A stretch of DNA of 64,000 nucleotides from Thalassotalea sp. (GCA_029237915.1 JAQWHD010000003.1:1-64000); one strand, 5' to 3'; positions 1-7,979 are shown, counted from the first letter of the stretch. Notes: generated by a model from the sequence alone, not told the origin. Numbers and translations: made by a program.

Positions 1-184
1 TACAACAGATATCACAGGTGCTGTAGAGCTTCCTGAAGGTGTTGAAATGGTAATGCCTGGTGACAACCTTAAGTTTGTTGTTGAGCTAATCAACCCAATC
101 GCGATGGAAGAAGGTTTACGCTTCGCTATCCGTGAAGGTGGTAGAACAGTAGGCGCAGGCGTTGTATCTAAAATTATTGACTAA
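1..184 (+). CDS. tuf: Elongation factor Tu, C-terminal fragment (gene cut by window edge)
   Basis: The window opens inside a gene. The frame from base 2 gives about 60 residues of the EF-Tu C-terminal beta-barrel (domain III), including [18 protein letters not shown] and the tail [14 protein letters not shown] before a TAA stop. EF-Tu carries aminoacyl-tRNA to the ribosome as a GTP complex. A hairpin terminator follows within 30 bases. The genes usually found after tuf (rpsJ, or a tRNA gene with secE/nusG) are absent here. Whether this is the str-operon copy or a second copy cannot be decided from the window. A leftover tail of another tuf copy lies 185 bases downstream. Confidence 0.97.
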   Translation, partial: TTDITGAVELPEGVEMVMPGDNLKFVVELINPIAMEEGLRFAIREGGRTVGAGVVSKIID

Positions 185-213
185 TAATTTTCATACAGCC
201 TAGCTGAATAAAG

Positions 214-237
214 AAAGGTCGCGTAGCGGCCTTTTTT
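214..237 (+). terminator. Rho-independent terminator of tuf
   Basis: The stem AAAGGTCGC (214-222) pairs with GCGGCCTTT (226-234), with one G-T pair and a 3-base loop, and is followed by a T run. It lies 30 bases after the tuf stop. The same stem sequence recurs at 435-456 behind the tuf remnant. Confidence 0.9.
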
Positions 238-256
238 ATTGCCTGTTCTACCAGCT

Positions 257-361
257 TCACGGTGTTCCGTGATGACAAATACGTTAAGAAAATACTCCTA
301 ATGGAGTATTTTTAGTATTTGCTTAAATCCTCCGGATTTAATAAAAATCATTTATGATTTT
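257..361. repeat. Row of four perfect small hairpins between tuf and the tuf remnant
   Basis: Four perfect inverted repeats lie in a row: TCACGG/CCGTGA (257-272), AAAATACTCC/GGAGTATTTT (289-312), TAAATCC/GGATTTA (324-340) and AAAATCA/TGATTTT (344-361), with loops of 3-4 bases. The second is followed by T bases and could terminate transcription. No gene is seen in this stretch. The hairpins may be remains of repetitive extragenic palindromes. Confidence 0.7.
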
Positions 362-368
362 CTAGAGC

Positions 369-410
369 CGTACTGTTGGTGCTGGTGTTGTTTCTAAAAT
401 CATTGACTAA
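369..410 (+). pseudogene. Remnant 3' tail of a second tuf gene
   Basis: Fourteen codons read [13 protein letters not shown] and a TAA stop, the same peptide as the end of the upstream tuf but with different synonymous codons (for example CGT ACT GTT against AGA ACA GTA). Homology stops just before the Arg codon, where an in-frame TAG lies two codons upstream, so this is a scrap and not a gene. It is followed by its own tuf-type terminator. It looks like the residue of a diverged second tuf copy left after recombination or deletion. Confidence 0.85.
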
Positions 411-434
411 TCAATAATTTTAAACAATACAAAA

Positions 435-459
435 AAAGGTCGCTAACGCGGCCTTTTTT
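435..459 (+). terminator. Terminator behind the tuf remnant
   Basis: The stem AAAGGTCGC (435-443), loop TAAC and GCGGCCTTT (448-456) are followed by more T bases and TTGCCT. The stem is identical to that of the functional tuf terminator at 214-234, and only the loop differs. The whole tuf 3' end, tail plus terminator, is therefore present twice. Confidence 0.85.
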
Positions 460-474
460 ATTGCCTTAAATTGA

Positions 475-815
475 GTAAGCACGCTGTCAATTAGGGAGGT
501 CCCGTCCAAAAGCACGACGGGATGACGTGGTGTAAGTAAACAAGCTGTTGTTTGATGAATCCATATTTAAAAAATACACCGTCATCCCATCACGAGCATT
601 AGTGAGATGTGGGACCTCCAAAATTGACAGCGAGCTATCTTCACAGGATGACGTGGTGTAGGTAAACAAGCTGTGTAGATATTCAATACATTTCGAAAAA
701 GTACACCGTCACAAATAGAAAACGTTCATTCATGAACCTATTTGCATTAGTGCTTCCATGCACGTCATTCCGCAGTGCTTTTGTGCGGAACCCCCATGTT
801 TGACAGCGTGCTTAC
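475..815. mobile_element. MITE-like composite repeat with 16-bp perfect terminal inverted repeats
   Basis: The ends GTAAGCACGCTGTCAA (475-490) and TTGACAGCGTGCTTAC (800-815) are perfect inverted repeats. A third related copy, TTGACAGCGAGCT, lies at 624-636. Inside, a 29-base unit starting GGATGACGTGGTGTA occurs at 520-548 and again at 646-674 with one mismatch. The left half is itself a long imperfect palindrome, with GGAGGTCCC answered by GGGACCTCC and GGGATGACG by CGTCATCCC. The right half holds nested hairpins (CAAATAG/CTATTTG at 712-744 around GTTCA/TGAAC; TTCCGCA/TGCGGAA at 768-790). There is no transposase and no credible coding potential. No clear target-site duplication is visible. 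It looks like a non-autonomous element built of two diverged units. Confidence 0.7.
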
Positions 816-926
816 ATAATCCCTGCTGTTTTATATCCAAACCTTAAAAAAGAGTCTTTCTGGTGCTTTTTTTGTTTCTGAAATTTTTATCTATACTTAT
901 GCTAATAAGAATTATTCGGATCATAA

Positions 927-2561
927 ATGCATAAATATATCTCACTGGTAACAAGAGTTTTTTTAGCTTTAATTTTCTTGACTGCAAGTTTGCAGGTTAA
1001 CACCCAAGAATTAACCTTAAAGCAAGTTAAGGAGCGAGAGGAAACTGCTAAAGAGGCGGTAGCACAAGCACAGCTTAATCAAAGAGCTAATACCATAGTT
1101 GGCAGTACGCCACTATCTACTTTATTAGCTTTGGGGGAAGCAGTTAAAGATAAGGACTATACGAAAGCAAGTAAATATCTTGATTTACGGTATGTGCCCG
1201 AAGAGTATAAACACCTCTCCGCAGAAGATCTTGTAAGGCAGCTTGTTATTGTTTGGTCACAGCAGCGTATGCTCGACATTTCAACCATAAGCGATGAGCC
1301 CGAAGGTCACTTGGATGATGGTCTGCCTAAATATCGTGACTTACTTGGGGTGTTGAAATCAAAAGATGAAAACTTAGTTATCTATTTACAACGTGTGACC
1401 GATGATAATGGTAATAAAACGTGGAAAATATCGAGTAATAGTGTCGCTAAAATTCCTGTTCTATGGCAAGAGTTTGGTTATCACCCAGTAGCAGAATCCA
1501 TTGGACAATATTTACCTGATTTTACTATCGCAGATATGCAAAACTGGCAATTTGTCAGCTTCATTTTTATTCTTCTAGGTGCATGGTACATAACCGCCAT
1601 ATTTCGTTGGTTAATGCTGCAACTGGTATCTTATTCCGATGTGTACAGTAAAACTATGCGTCGTTTTATAAGAGTGCCACTGCGTTTGTTTTTATTCTTT
1701 ATTTTGTTGCAATGGGCCGTGGGTTATCTTGGTTTATCACTAACGGCTAGGGTTTGGCTTGATAGCGGCACACTAAGTTATTTAGCATCAGTATTTTTAT
1801 CTCTAGGCATTATCGAATTCACTTTTGCCTTGTATGTAAGTAGGGCTGATCAAAGTCAAAATGTAATAGCAATATTAAAGCCCTTGGTAACTACCTTAAA
1901 AATTATCATGGTGATAGTTATCATACTTAATTGGTTTTCTGATGCCGGCTTTAATATAACCACCATAGTGACTGGTTTAGGTATTGGTAGTTTGGCTGTG
2001 GCTTTGGCCGCGCAAAAGTCGCTAGAAAATGTGTTTGGTGCGTTTACATTGTTTATTGCAAGGCCAATAAAACCTGGTGATATGTGTAAGTTTGGCTCTA
2101 CCCGTGGTCGTGTGGAAGAGATTGGTTTGCGCTCAACTAAAATACGAAAGCTAAATCGCGCTGTGGTACATGTCCCTAATTCAGTCATCGCTTCGATGGA
2201 CTTAGAAAATATTACTGAAATAGATAATCGTCAGTTTGAAAAAAGACTGAGAATTCGATTAGAAACACCATTAGATAAACTCAAAGTGTTGCTAAATAAA
2301 ATGAGAGATTTACTAGAGCATCACCCTAATATAATTGAATTAGAGCGATATGCTCGTCTAGAAGAGATCGGCGAAGATGCATTTATTATCGTCATCAATG
2401 TGTATTTTAATACTGGCGGGCGTATCAAGTATAAAGAACTAGAGGAAATACTTAATTTACAATTACTAGAACTACTCGCCGAGCTTGATATAAAAATTGC
2501 GATCCCGCAGCAGAATATATCAATAAACCAAGCAAGCTCTACAGCATTAGGCCAATCGTAA
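927..2561 (+). CDS. MscS-family mechanosensitive channel
   Basis: The 544-residue protein begins with a hydrophobic signal or first helix, then a soluble, probably periplasmic region to about residue 200. Membrane helices follow at roughly 205-230, 250-270, 280-303 and 318-337. The MscS pore helix lies at about 341-370 (GLGIGSLAVALAAQKSLENV), then the cytoplasmic beta domain (FIARPIKPGD, then a GRVEEIGLRSTKIR-type segment at 394-407) and the alpha/beta C-terminal domain. In this family the channel opens under membrane tension to release solutes during osmotic downshock. The long N-terminal domain sets it apart from the small E. coli MscS. It stands alone, and its 3' end overlaps the convergent neighbour by 23 bases. 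Confidence 0.9.
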   Translation: MHKYISLVTRVFLALIFLTASLQVNTQELTLKQVKEREETAKEAVAQAQLNQRANTIVGSTPLSTLLALGEAVKDKDYTKASKYLDLRYVPEEYKHLSAEDLVRQLVIVWSQQRMLDISTISDEPEGHLDDGLPKYRDLLGVLKSKDENLVIYLQRVTDDNGNKTWKISSNSVAKIPVLWQEFGYHPVAESIGQYLPDFTIADMQNWQFVSFIFILLGAWYITAIFRWLMLQLVSYSDVYSKTMRRFIRVPLRLFLFFILLQWAVGYLGLSLTARVWLDSGTLSYLASVFLSLGIIEFTFALYVSRADQSQNVIAILKPLVTTLKIIMVIVIILNWFSDAGFNITTIVTGLGIGSLAVALAAQKSLENVFGAFTLFIARPIKPGDMCKFGSTRGRVEEIGLRSTKIRKLNRAVVHVPNSVIASMDLENITEIDNRQFEKRLRIRLETPLDKLKVLLNKMRDLLEHHPNIIELERYARLEEIGEDAFIIVINVYFNTGGRIKYKELEEILNLQLLELLAELDIKIAIPQQNISINQASSTALGQS

Positions 2562-3438
2562 ATAATACCCAATAAGCAAAGCCAGCAATCGCTATTTTAG
2601 TGGTCTGGCTTTTTGCTACATCACTTTCAGGGTAGTGCTCTAATGTCATTATTGGTGCATACAGTGATGGTAAAGCCATTATAAATAGACCAGCAGTTAA
2701 TGGGATATAGGCAAAATAAATATATAAAAACGTTGCTAGAGCTGCACTAATAATAATTACTTTCTGAGTTAGCAATAGTGTGCTTATTTCCTTTGGCATA
2801 TTGTCAGCCACAACAGGTGATTTCTCAGCTATTTGTTCACTGATTTGTTCGCTAAGCAAATGCATTAAAGTGACTAAACCGGCAATAACAGCTATCAATA
2901 CTATGCTTAATGGCAGTTGAGATGTGTGTAAGTAATAGGTTAGTGTCAAAGGAACTATTGCACTCAAAGTTGCATAAGATAATGTGTTTGTGATGGTTAA
3001 TTTTTCGTATAACGGTTTTGCTTTTCGAGTTTTTTCTCTTAGCACAGCAAGCAGTAATAAAGCGCATATACCGATAATTAATAAAGCCAAGCCTGAACCG
3101 TTAATTGCCGCAAAACTTAATAAGCCTAAACTTAGTACCAATGTTAAAAAACAGCCTAAAATAAGCTGCAACATTTGCTTGCGAGTTTTATAAAGTACTT
3201 CGCTGTTGGCTTTAATATTAGCTTTTTGCGCTGCGGTAATAAATGCTCGTTGATAGTCATTCGCTAAGTTAATAGTGACTTGGCCTAAAACAGTAAGCAT
3301 AAGTAAAGATACAAATAAGCCACCATCAACAATGCCATGAAAAGCCGAAAATCCAGCGCCTAATATAACTGCAGCACAAGGTAAGAAAAAAGTGATCGGG
3401 CGTATGGCTGATAATAATAAATTAATGAAAATTGGCAT
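2539..3438 (-). CDS. UbiA-like polytopic membrane protein, function unknown
   Basis: The 299-residue, very hydrophobic protein has about eight or nine predicted membrane segments. The layout recalls UbiA/MenA prenyltransferases: an N-terminal RPITFFLPCAAVILG helix, then VTINLANDYQRAF in the position of the MenA NDY motif. However, the Asp-rich DxxxD that binds prenyl diphosphate and Mg is not intact after NDY, and the second Asp motif is not recognisable. It may be a degenerate or repurposed UbiA-superfamily member. The gene is convergent with the MscS gene and shares its last 23 bases. The family assignment is moderate and no substrate can be named. Confidence 0.55.
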   Translation of the reverse strand: MPIFINLLLSAIRPITFFLPCAAVILGAGFSAFHGIVDGGLFVSLLMLTVLGQVTINLANDYQRAFITAAQKANIKANSEVLYKTRKQMLQLILGCFLTLVLSLGLLSFAAINGSGLALLIIGICALLLLAVLREKTRKAKPLYEKLTITNTLSYATLSAIVPLTLTYYLHTSQLPLSIVLIAVIAGLVTLMHLLSEQISEQIAEKSPVVADNMPKEISTLLLTQKVIIISAALATFLYIYFAYIPLTAGLFIMALPSLYAPIMTLEHYPESDVAKSQTTKIAIAGFAYWVLFTIGLML

Positions 3439-3702
3439 AACTACTTATGAGGATATAAGGGTTTTAAGTGAGATTATTTTACCTATTTGTGGCACAGATT
3501 ACTATTGCTTAAATTCCATAGATTCTAATATGGCTCAACCTAGATTTCGGGGTTGCTGTTTTTCTCGTCAAATTACTCAGTATTTAGGTTTATTGACAAT
3601 TAATTTTATAGCCCCTTTCTGTATCCCTTTAAAATTGGGATATATTAGTTGGTATGCTATTTGCTGCAGTTACGTTATATAAAATAAACGAAGGCCTCTA
3701 CG
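3439..3702. other. Intergenic region between divergent membrane-protein genes
   Basis: This 264-base spacer holds the promoters of the UbiA-like gene (minus) and the 187-residue membrane protein (plus). A TTGACA hexamer occurs at 3593-3598, but there is no convincing -10 at the right distance. A weak inverted repeat TATCCC/GGGATA lies near 3626-3651. An open frame at 3392-3682 has no ribosome site and a composition unlike a protein, so it was not accepted as a gene. Confidence 0.4.
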
Positions 3703-4266
3703 ATGAACCAACCGCAACTTTCAAAAATTAGAATATACTTTACCGGCGTAATTACATTGGCAATGTTAGCGCTACTCAGCTGGCAATTTTTCCATGATGG
3801 TGTGCCTAGCCATCATTTATTACAAAGTGCTGATTATCCGGCAGTTTCTAACTGGTGGGGAGCTTTACTTTTACCTGTTCTGACTTGGGTGTTAGTTGGG
3901 CGTGTACATAATAGAATATTACTGGAAGGCCGTGATACAAGCACTGGATATTCTACGAATGTACTGGTAGGTTTTTGTTTAGCACTACTCTATGGCGCTG
4001 GAATGTCGATGGCTTTTGCTACAGGATACTCTGAAATTTCTTCTGTTATGTTTCCGGGGATTTTAGGCATTGCTTTGTTTTTTAAGGTTTATCGAGAAGA
4101 GTACATACTAGGCTTTATTCTGAGTATGTCTATTGTCTTTGGCGCAGTATTACCTACTCTGTTTGGTACAATAATTGCGCTTGCTTCAGCTATTGTTTAT
4201 CACAGTGTTCATTACCTTTTGAATCGCTTGAAAGCATTCACCAATCGAGCTGGCGAAGTTAATTAG
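3703..4266 (+). CDS. Conserved-type inner membrane protein of unknown function
   Basis: The 187-residue protein has about five hydrophobic segments: residues ~10-27, 48-65, 88-105, 112-128 and 135-170. A charged loop LVGRVHNRILLEGRDTSTGY lies between the second and third. No catalytic motif or named family is recognised. It starts at an ATG a few bases after an AAGGCC stretch that could serve as a weak ribosome site. It is monocistronic and convergent with thpR, with only 20 bases between the stops and no strong hairpin there. Confidence 0.6.
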   Translation: MNQPQLSKIRIYFTGVITLAMLALLSWQFFHDGVPSHHLLQSADYPAVSNWWGALLLPVLTWVLVGRVHNRILLEGRDTSTGYSTNVLVGFCLALLYGAGMSMAFATGYSEISSVMFPGILGIALFFKVYREEYILGFILSMSIVFGAVLPTLFGTIIALASAIVYHSVHYLLNRLKAFTNRAGEVN

Positions 4267-4286
4267 TCATAAGTAATTAGTTAATA

Positions 4287-4811
4287 CTAACTCAGTGGCC
4301 AAGTATAAATAATATTGTATTGCACTCCTGTGTCAGTCGGCACTGATTCAAATAAATGGCACTGCTGAAAATCTAATTTAAATTTAAATGCCTCAGTAAC
4401 GATTGGGGCAGTTTTAGCTTTTCTACATAAGGTTAAATGAGGAATGTATGGGCGTTCTTCTTGAAAAATATCATTGCTTCTTACTGCCGCGATAACATTA
4501 GCCGCCAACTTTTGTATGCTTTCTACAGTGGATATAGAAGTTAAAAATAACACTTTGGGTTTGGCCCAGCAATCCAGCTGGTTTAAACTTATAGAGCATT
4601 TAGGCTTTTCTATTCGCTCAATTGTATCGATCAAATTTACTAGCTGTTCGCTCTCAATTGCACCAATAAAACTTAACGTAATGTGAAAGTTGCCTTTATC
4701 AACACTTCTAAATTTTTCCCCAAAGTTACTGCTTAAATGATGATGGCGCCACAGTGCTATCTGCTGTTTTTCCTCATCAGAAGGGCTTAAACCAATAAAT
4801 AACCTTTTCAT
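4287..4811 (-). CDS. thpR: RNA 2',3'-cyclic phosphodiesterase (2H family, LigT/ThpR)
   Basis: The 174-residue protein has the two HxT motifs that define 2H phosphoesterases: HIT in NFHITLSFIG (about residues 43-52) and HLT in YIPHLTLCRKA (about 125-136). The N-terminal MKRLFIGLSPSDEEKQQI is typical of LigT/ThpR. The enzyme opens 2',3'-cyclic phosphates at RNA ends and can ligate some tRNA halves in vitro. Its length matches the family (about 175-185). It is a single gene with no operon partner. Confidence 0.9.
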   Translation of the reverse strand: MKRLFIGLSPSDEEKQQIALWRHHHLSSNFGEKFRSVDKGNFHITLSFIGAIESEQLVNLIDTIERIEKPKCSISLNQLDCWAKPKVLFLTSISTVESIQKLAANVIAAVRSNDIFQEERPYIPHLTLCRKAKTAPIVTEAFKFKLDFQQCHLFESVPTDTGVQYNIIYTWPLS

Positions 4812-4935
4812 TTTTGTGATATTCCACTATCCACTTTAGTTCATCATTACATCAAAACTAATCAAACCCTACATGATTTATTTAATTATAGTTGCAGTTT
4901 ATGCTTTACCACCTGTTTCATATGGAAATATATTT

Positions 4936-5115
4936 ATGGTAAAAAACTTTATAATCAAAAGAAGAATTTAATATAAAAAGCCGATTAAGGTAAATACAAC
5001 TACAGGAATAAAAGAATATCAAAAACAGCCGATCATTAAACGCAATCCAGTGCAGTTTTGGCAAGGAATGTCGTTTATATTATTTATTGCTCTTATCGCA
5101 GTAATCGCAACTTAA
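4936..5115 (+). pseudogene. Small membrane-peptide ORF interrupted by one in-frame stop
   Basis: An ATG at 4936 sits 8 bases after GGAA and opens a frame that meets TAA at 4969-4971. It then continues open for 47 codons to TAA at 5113. The downstream part reads IIKRNPVQFWQGMSFILF and then a hydrophobic helix ending in AVIAT. Without the single stop it would be a 59-residue single-pass membrane peptide. No ATG, GTG or TTG start follows the stop until a GTG too close to the end. It may be a decayed gene, or may start at a rare codon (ATT at about 4984). Confidence 0.35.
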
Positions 5116-5310
5116 GTCACTTTACCTCAAAGCATAAAAACCATATTAATGGTTCATTAAATAGGAATAAGCACTCGTTTGGATTCTAGCGACTCCCCCA
5201 TACACATGTTTATATATTTATAGTAAGCGTCAAATATAATCAATTATTTGATATTTTTTATTGCTCCTAATAATTAACTGTATTTATTTATATAAAAATA
5301 CATAAAAACA

Positions 5311-5339
5311 TTGACCTCGATAAAGGTAAATGCTTAAAT
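5311..5339 (+). promoter_or_regulatory. Candidate promoter of the fucose catabolic operon
   Basis: A TTGACC -35 (5311-5316) and a TTAAAT -10 (5334-5339) are separated by 17 bases, about 100 bases ahead of the first gene. The -10 matches the consensus at four of six positions. The following genes run on the same strand with short gaps, so this promoter could serve the whole cluster. It is a reading by eye. Confidence 0.4.
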
Positions 5340-5435
5340 CGGGTAATGTTTTAAATTAGCACTTTTTTTATTTGTTTCTTCTTTTAAGAGAATAAATAGC
5401 TTAGGTGTGGAATTGATTTTATAGGTTTTGAGTAA

Positions 5436-5738
5436 ATGTTAGATAAGCGTTTTGTGCTACTAAGTAATGAAGATAATGTGTTTGTTTGCTGTGAGCAAGT
5501 ATTCGCAGGTGATGAAGTGTGTTTAGAAGAGCATTCAATTTTTATTAAAACCGATATTGATGTAGGCCATAAAATTGCAAGAAATGAGTTACCTCAAGGT
5601 GAAAAAGTGATTAAGTATGGCGCTCCAATTGGTTCAACGACACAGAGCGTTGGCTTTGGCGAGCATGTGCATATGCACAATATGAAAAGTGACTACATAG
5701 CTAGTCATACCCGTCAACGTCGATCAGGAGAAGAATAA
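5436..5738 (+). CDS. UxaA-family dehydratase, N-terminal SAF-domain subunit
   Basis: The 100-residue protein matches the small N-terminal SAF domain of altronate/galactarate dehydratases (UxaA), with DVGHKIARNELPQGEKVIKYG and the ending GEHVHMHNMKSDYI. In E. coli UxaA this domain is fused to the catalytic part. Here it is a separate gene whose stop overlaps the next start by one base (TAATG). In the L-fucose cluster of Campylobacter jejuni the uxaA gene is split in the same way. The likely role is part of an L-fuconate dehydratase that makes 2-keto-3-deoxy-L-fuconate. The substrate is inferred from neighbours. Confidence 0.85.
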   Translation: MLDKRFVLLSNEDNVFVCCEQVFAGDEVCLEEHSIFIKTDIDVGHKIARNELPQGEKVIKYGAPIGSTTQSVGFGEHVHMHNMKSDYIASHTRQRRSGEE

Positions 5739-6931
5739 TGCAAGGATATTTAAGAGCAGACGGTCGTAAAGGTATTCGCAATATCGTCTTAGTTACGTAT
5801 TTAGTTGAATGTGCGCATCATGTTGCTAGAGCAATTGTTACTCAAAGTGAATCTGAAGACGTGCAATTAATTGGGTTTCAAGGTTGTTACCCTAATGAGT
5901 ACTCTTTAAACATAATGGAAAGGCTCTGCACTCACCCCAATATTGCCGGCGTACTTATTGTTTCTTTGGGTTGTGAAGGCTTTAACAGAGAGCAACTAGC
6001 AAAAACTGTTGCAGCAAGTGGCAGGCCAGTTGAAACCTTAGTTATTCAAAAATCAGGCGGTACAAAAAGTACTATTGCCGCAGGCTTAGAGCGAATTAAT
6101 AGCCTTGTCGATGTAGCTAAACAAAGCGAAATAGTTACTATGGATATTAACGAGCTAATCGTTGGTACTATTTGTGGTGGCTCTGACGGTACTAGTGGTA
6201 TTGGTGCTAACCCAGCGGTAGGACATTGTTTTGATAAATTAATTGAGCAAGGCGCTGCTTGTATTTTTGAAGAAACAGGTGAGCTTATCGGCTGTGAACA
6301 AATCATGGCAGACCGTGCAATAACGCCAGAGCTTGGTGAAGAAATTATGAAGTCGGTTGAAAAAGCTGAAAATTACTATACCCACATGGGCTATGGTAGT
6401 TTTGCGCCCGGCAATGCTGAAGGCGGGTTAACAACTCAAGAAGAAAAGTCTATGGGCGCCTATGCTAAATCGGGTAGCTCGAAAATACATGGTTTAATTA
6501 AACCAGGTGATATTCCTAGCCAAGGCGGCCTTTATCTAATGGATGTTGTACCCGATGATACGCCTCTATTTGGTTTCCCTAATATTTCAGATAATGCTGA
6601 AATAATGGAAATGATCGCATCAGGAGCGCATCTTACCTTATTTACTACCGGCCGCGGCTCTGTGGTTGGCTCAGCTATTTCGCCGGTTATAAAAATATGT
6701 GCAAATCCTGAAACCTATGAAAATTTATCAGAAGACATGGATATTAATGCCGGTAAAGTGATTAAAGGCGAAGCGACCATTGCCCAAGTTGGCGATGAAG
6801 TCTTTGAATTAGTAAAATTAGTTGCCAGTGGTCAACAATCAAAATCTGAAGAATTAGGCCATCAAGAAAGTGTCATTACTTACAAAAGGTTTGATGCCAT
6901 CGGACCTTCGTGTTTACCAACAATACGATAA
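5738..6931 (+). CDS. UxaA-family dehydratase, large catalytic subunit (probable L-fuconate dehydratase)
   Basis: The 397-residue protein is the C-terminal catalytic domain of altronate-dehydratase-type enzymes. It carries the motifs GYLRADGRKGIRN at the start, VSLGCEGF, GTICGGSDGTSGIGANPAVG (about residues 142-161) and FTTGRGSVVGSAISPVIKIC. Conserved Cys and Asp residues in these motifs bind the metal in this family. It is translationally coupled to the SAF subunit and followed after 13 bases by the aldo/keto reductase. The surrounding genes cover every other step of non-phosphorylative L-fucose breakdown. The dehydratase step, done by an enolase-superfamily enzyme in Xanthomonas, is therefore assigned here to this pair. 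Altronate as substrate is the main alternative. Confidence 0.85.
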   Translation: MQGYLRADGRKGIRNIVLVTYLVECAHHVARAIVTQSESEDVQLIGFQGCYPNEYSLNIMERLCTHPNIAGVLIVSLGCEGFNREQLAKTVAASGRPVETLVIQKSGGTKSTIAAGLERINSLVDVAKQSEIVTMDINELIVGTICGGSDGTSGIGANPAVGHCFDKLIEQGAACIFEETGELIGCEQIMADRAITPELGEEIMKSVEKAENYYTHMGYGSFAPGNAEGGLTTQEEKSMGAYAKSGSSKIHGLIKPGDIPSQGGLYLMDVVPDDTPLFGFPNISDNAEIMEMIASGAHLTLFTTGRGSVVGSAISPVIKICANPETYENLSEDMDINAGKVIKGEATIAQVGDEVFELVKLVASGQQSKSEELGHQESVITYKRFDAIGPSCLPTIR

Positions 6932-6944
6932 CTGAGTATTAAAA

Positions 6945-7967
6945 ATGTTTAAAAAAAGACAAATAGGCAATACCAATTTAAAGGTTACAGAACTTGGCTT
7001 TGGCGCAGCTACTTTGGGTAATTTATATCATGTAATGCCTGATGAAGATGCTCAGCAAAGTATAGCTAAAGCTATGGAACTTGGTTTAAATCAATTTGAT
7101 ACAGCGCCTTTTTATGGCTTTGGTTTAAGTGAGCGCCGTGTTGGTAACGCGTTAAGAGGTTATGATAGTAACGACTATATCATTTCAACCAAAGTCGGTC
7201 GTATTCTAGAGCCTTGCGCTAAAGCAGAAGATAAATACGGTTTTTGTTCACCAATGCCGTTTGAACCGAAATATGATTATTCATATGATGGTGTTATGCG
7301 CTCATTTGAACACAGTATTCAACGCCTTGGTTTGTCAAAAATTGATATATTATATATGCATGACATTGGCCGTGTAACCCATGGTGATGATCATGACCGA
7401 TTATTTAAAATCGCAATGCAAGGTGGCTATAAAGCCATGGACGAATTGCGTTCTCAAGGTTTAGTTTCTGCGATAGGTTTAGGCGTTAATGAATATGAAG
7501 TATGTGAACAAGCAATGGATCACGGTTACTTTGACTGTTTTCTATTAGCGGGTCGATATACCTTATTAGAACAAAAAGCGATTGAAAGCTTTTTACCTCG
7601 TTGTCTAAAAGAAAACAGTTCTATTGTCTTAGGCGGTCCATACAATTCTGGTATTTTGGCAACTGGTGTTAAACGTGAAGGGGTAATACCTCATTATAAT
7701 TATGCCCCAGCGAATGAAGATATAATTAACACAGTGCGTAGAATTGAAGATATTTGCCAAGAACACAATGTCCCTCTAGCTGCTGCTGCACTGCAATTTC
7801 CTCTAGCTCACCCAAGTGTCGTTAGTGTTATTCCTGGATTGAGTTCAGCCAGTCGAGTGGAAACTACGGCTCTGCAAATGCAACACGTTATCCCGAGTGA
7901 ATTTTGGTCTGCACTGAAAAATGCAGGTTTATTAGCCGCTGATATTCCAGTACCTTCGGCAACTTAA
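6945..7967 (+). CDS. Aldo/keto reductase, probable L-fucose 1-dehydrogenase
   Basis: The 340-residue AKR barrel shows the catalytic set: FDTAPFYG (Asp and Tyr, about residues 52-59), the Lys in ISTKVGR (near 80) and the His in ILYMHDIG (near 128). It resembles D-threo-aldose/L-fucose/pyridoxal dehydrogenases of the AKR15-like branch. The expected reaction is NAD(P)-linked oxidation of L-fucose to L-fucono-lactone, the first step of the pathway. It lies between the dehydratase and the lactonase, with 13 and 12 base gaps. The exact sugar specificity is inferred from context. Confidence 0.8.
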   Translation: MFKKRQIGNTNLKVTELGFGAATLGNLYHVMPDEDAQQSIAKAMELGLNQFDTAPFYGFGLSERRVGNALRGYDSNDYIISTKVGRILEPCAKAEDKYGFCSPMPFEPKYDYSYDGVMRSFEHSIQRLGLSKIDILYMHDIGRVTHGDDHDRLFKIAMQGGYKAMDELRSQGLVSAIGLGVNEYEVCEQAMDHGYFDCFLLAGRYTLLEQKAIESFLPRCLKENSSIVLGGPYNSGILATGVKREGVIPHYNYAPANEDIINTVRRIEDICQEHNVPLAAAALQFPLAHPSVVSVIPGLSSASRVETTALQMQHVIPSEFWSALKNAGLLAADIPVPSAT

Positions 7968-7979
7968 GGTAGATAAATA

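Larger units (their letters stand above)
4812..5435. other. Long AT-rich intergenic region upstream of the fucose cluster
   Basis: These 624 bases carry the thpR promoter at the left, an interrupted small ORF (4936-5115) and a candidate sigma-70 promoter (5311-5339) for the fucose genes. A short inverted repeat TCAAATA/TATTTGA lies at 5230-5251 with an 8-base spacer and could be an operator, but nothing proves it. No RNA gene was recognised. Confidence 0.5.

Noticed and set aside
487-669. 60-codon open frame on the minus strand with repeated LFTYTTSS-like segments
   Set aside because: It lies wholly in the MITE-like repeat; the repeated peptide only mirrors the duplicated DNA unit, and there is no ribosome site.
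3392-3682. 96-codon open frame on the plus strand between divergent membrane-protein genes
   Set aside because: It begins inside the UbiA-like gene on the other strand, has no ribosome site, and resembles no family; it covers the promoter region.
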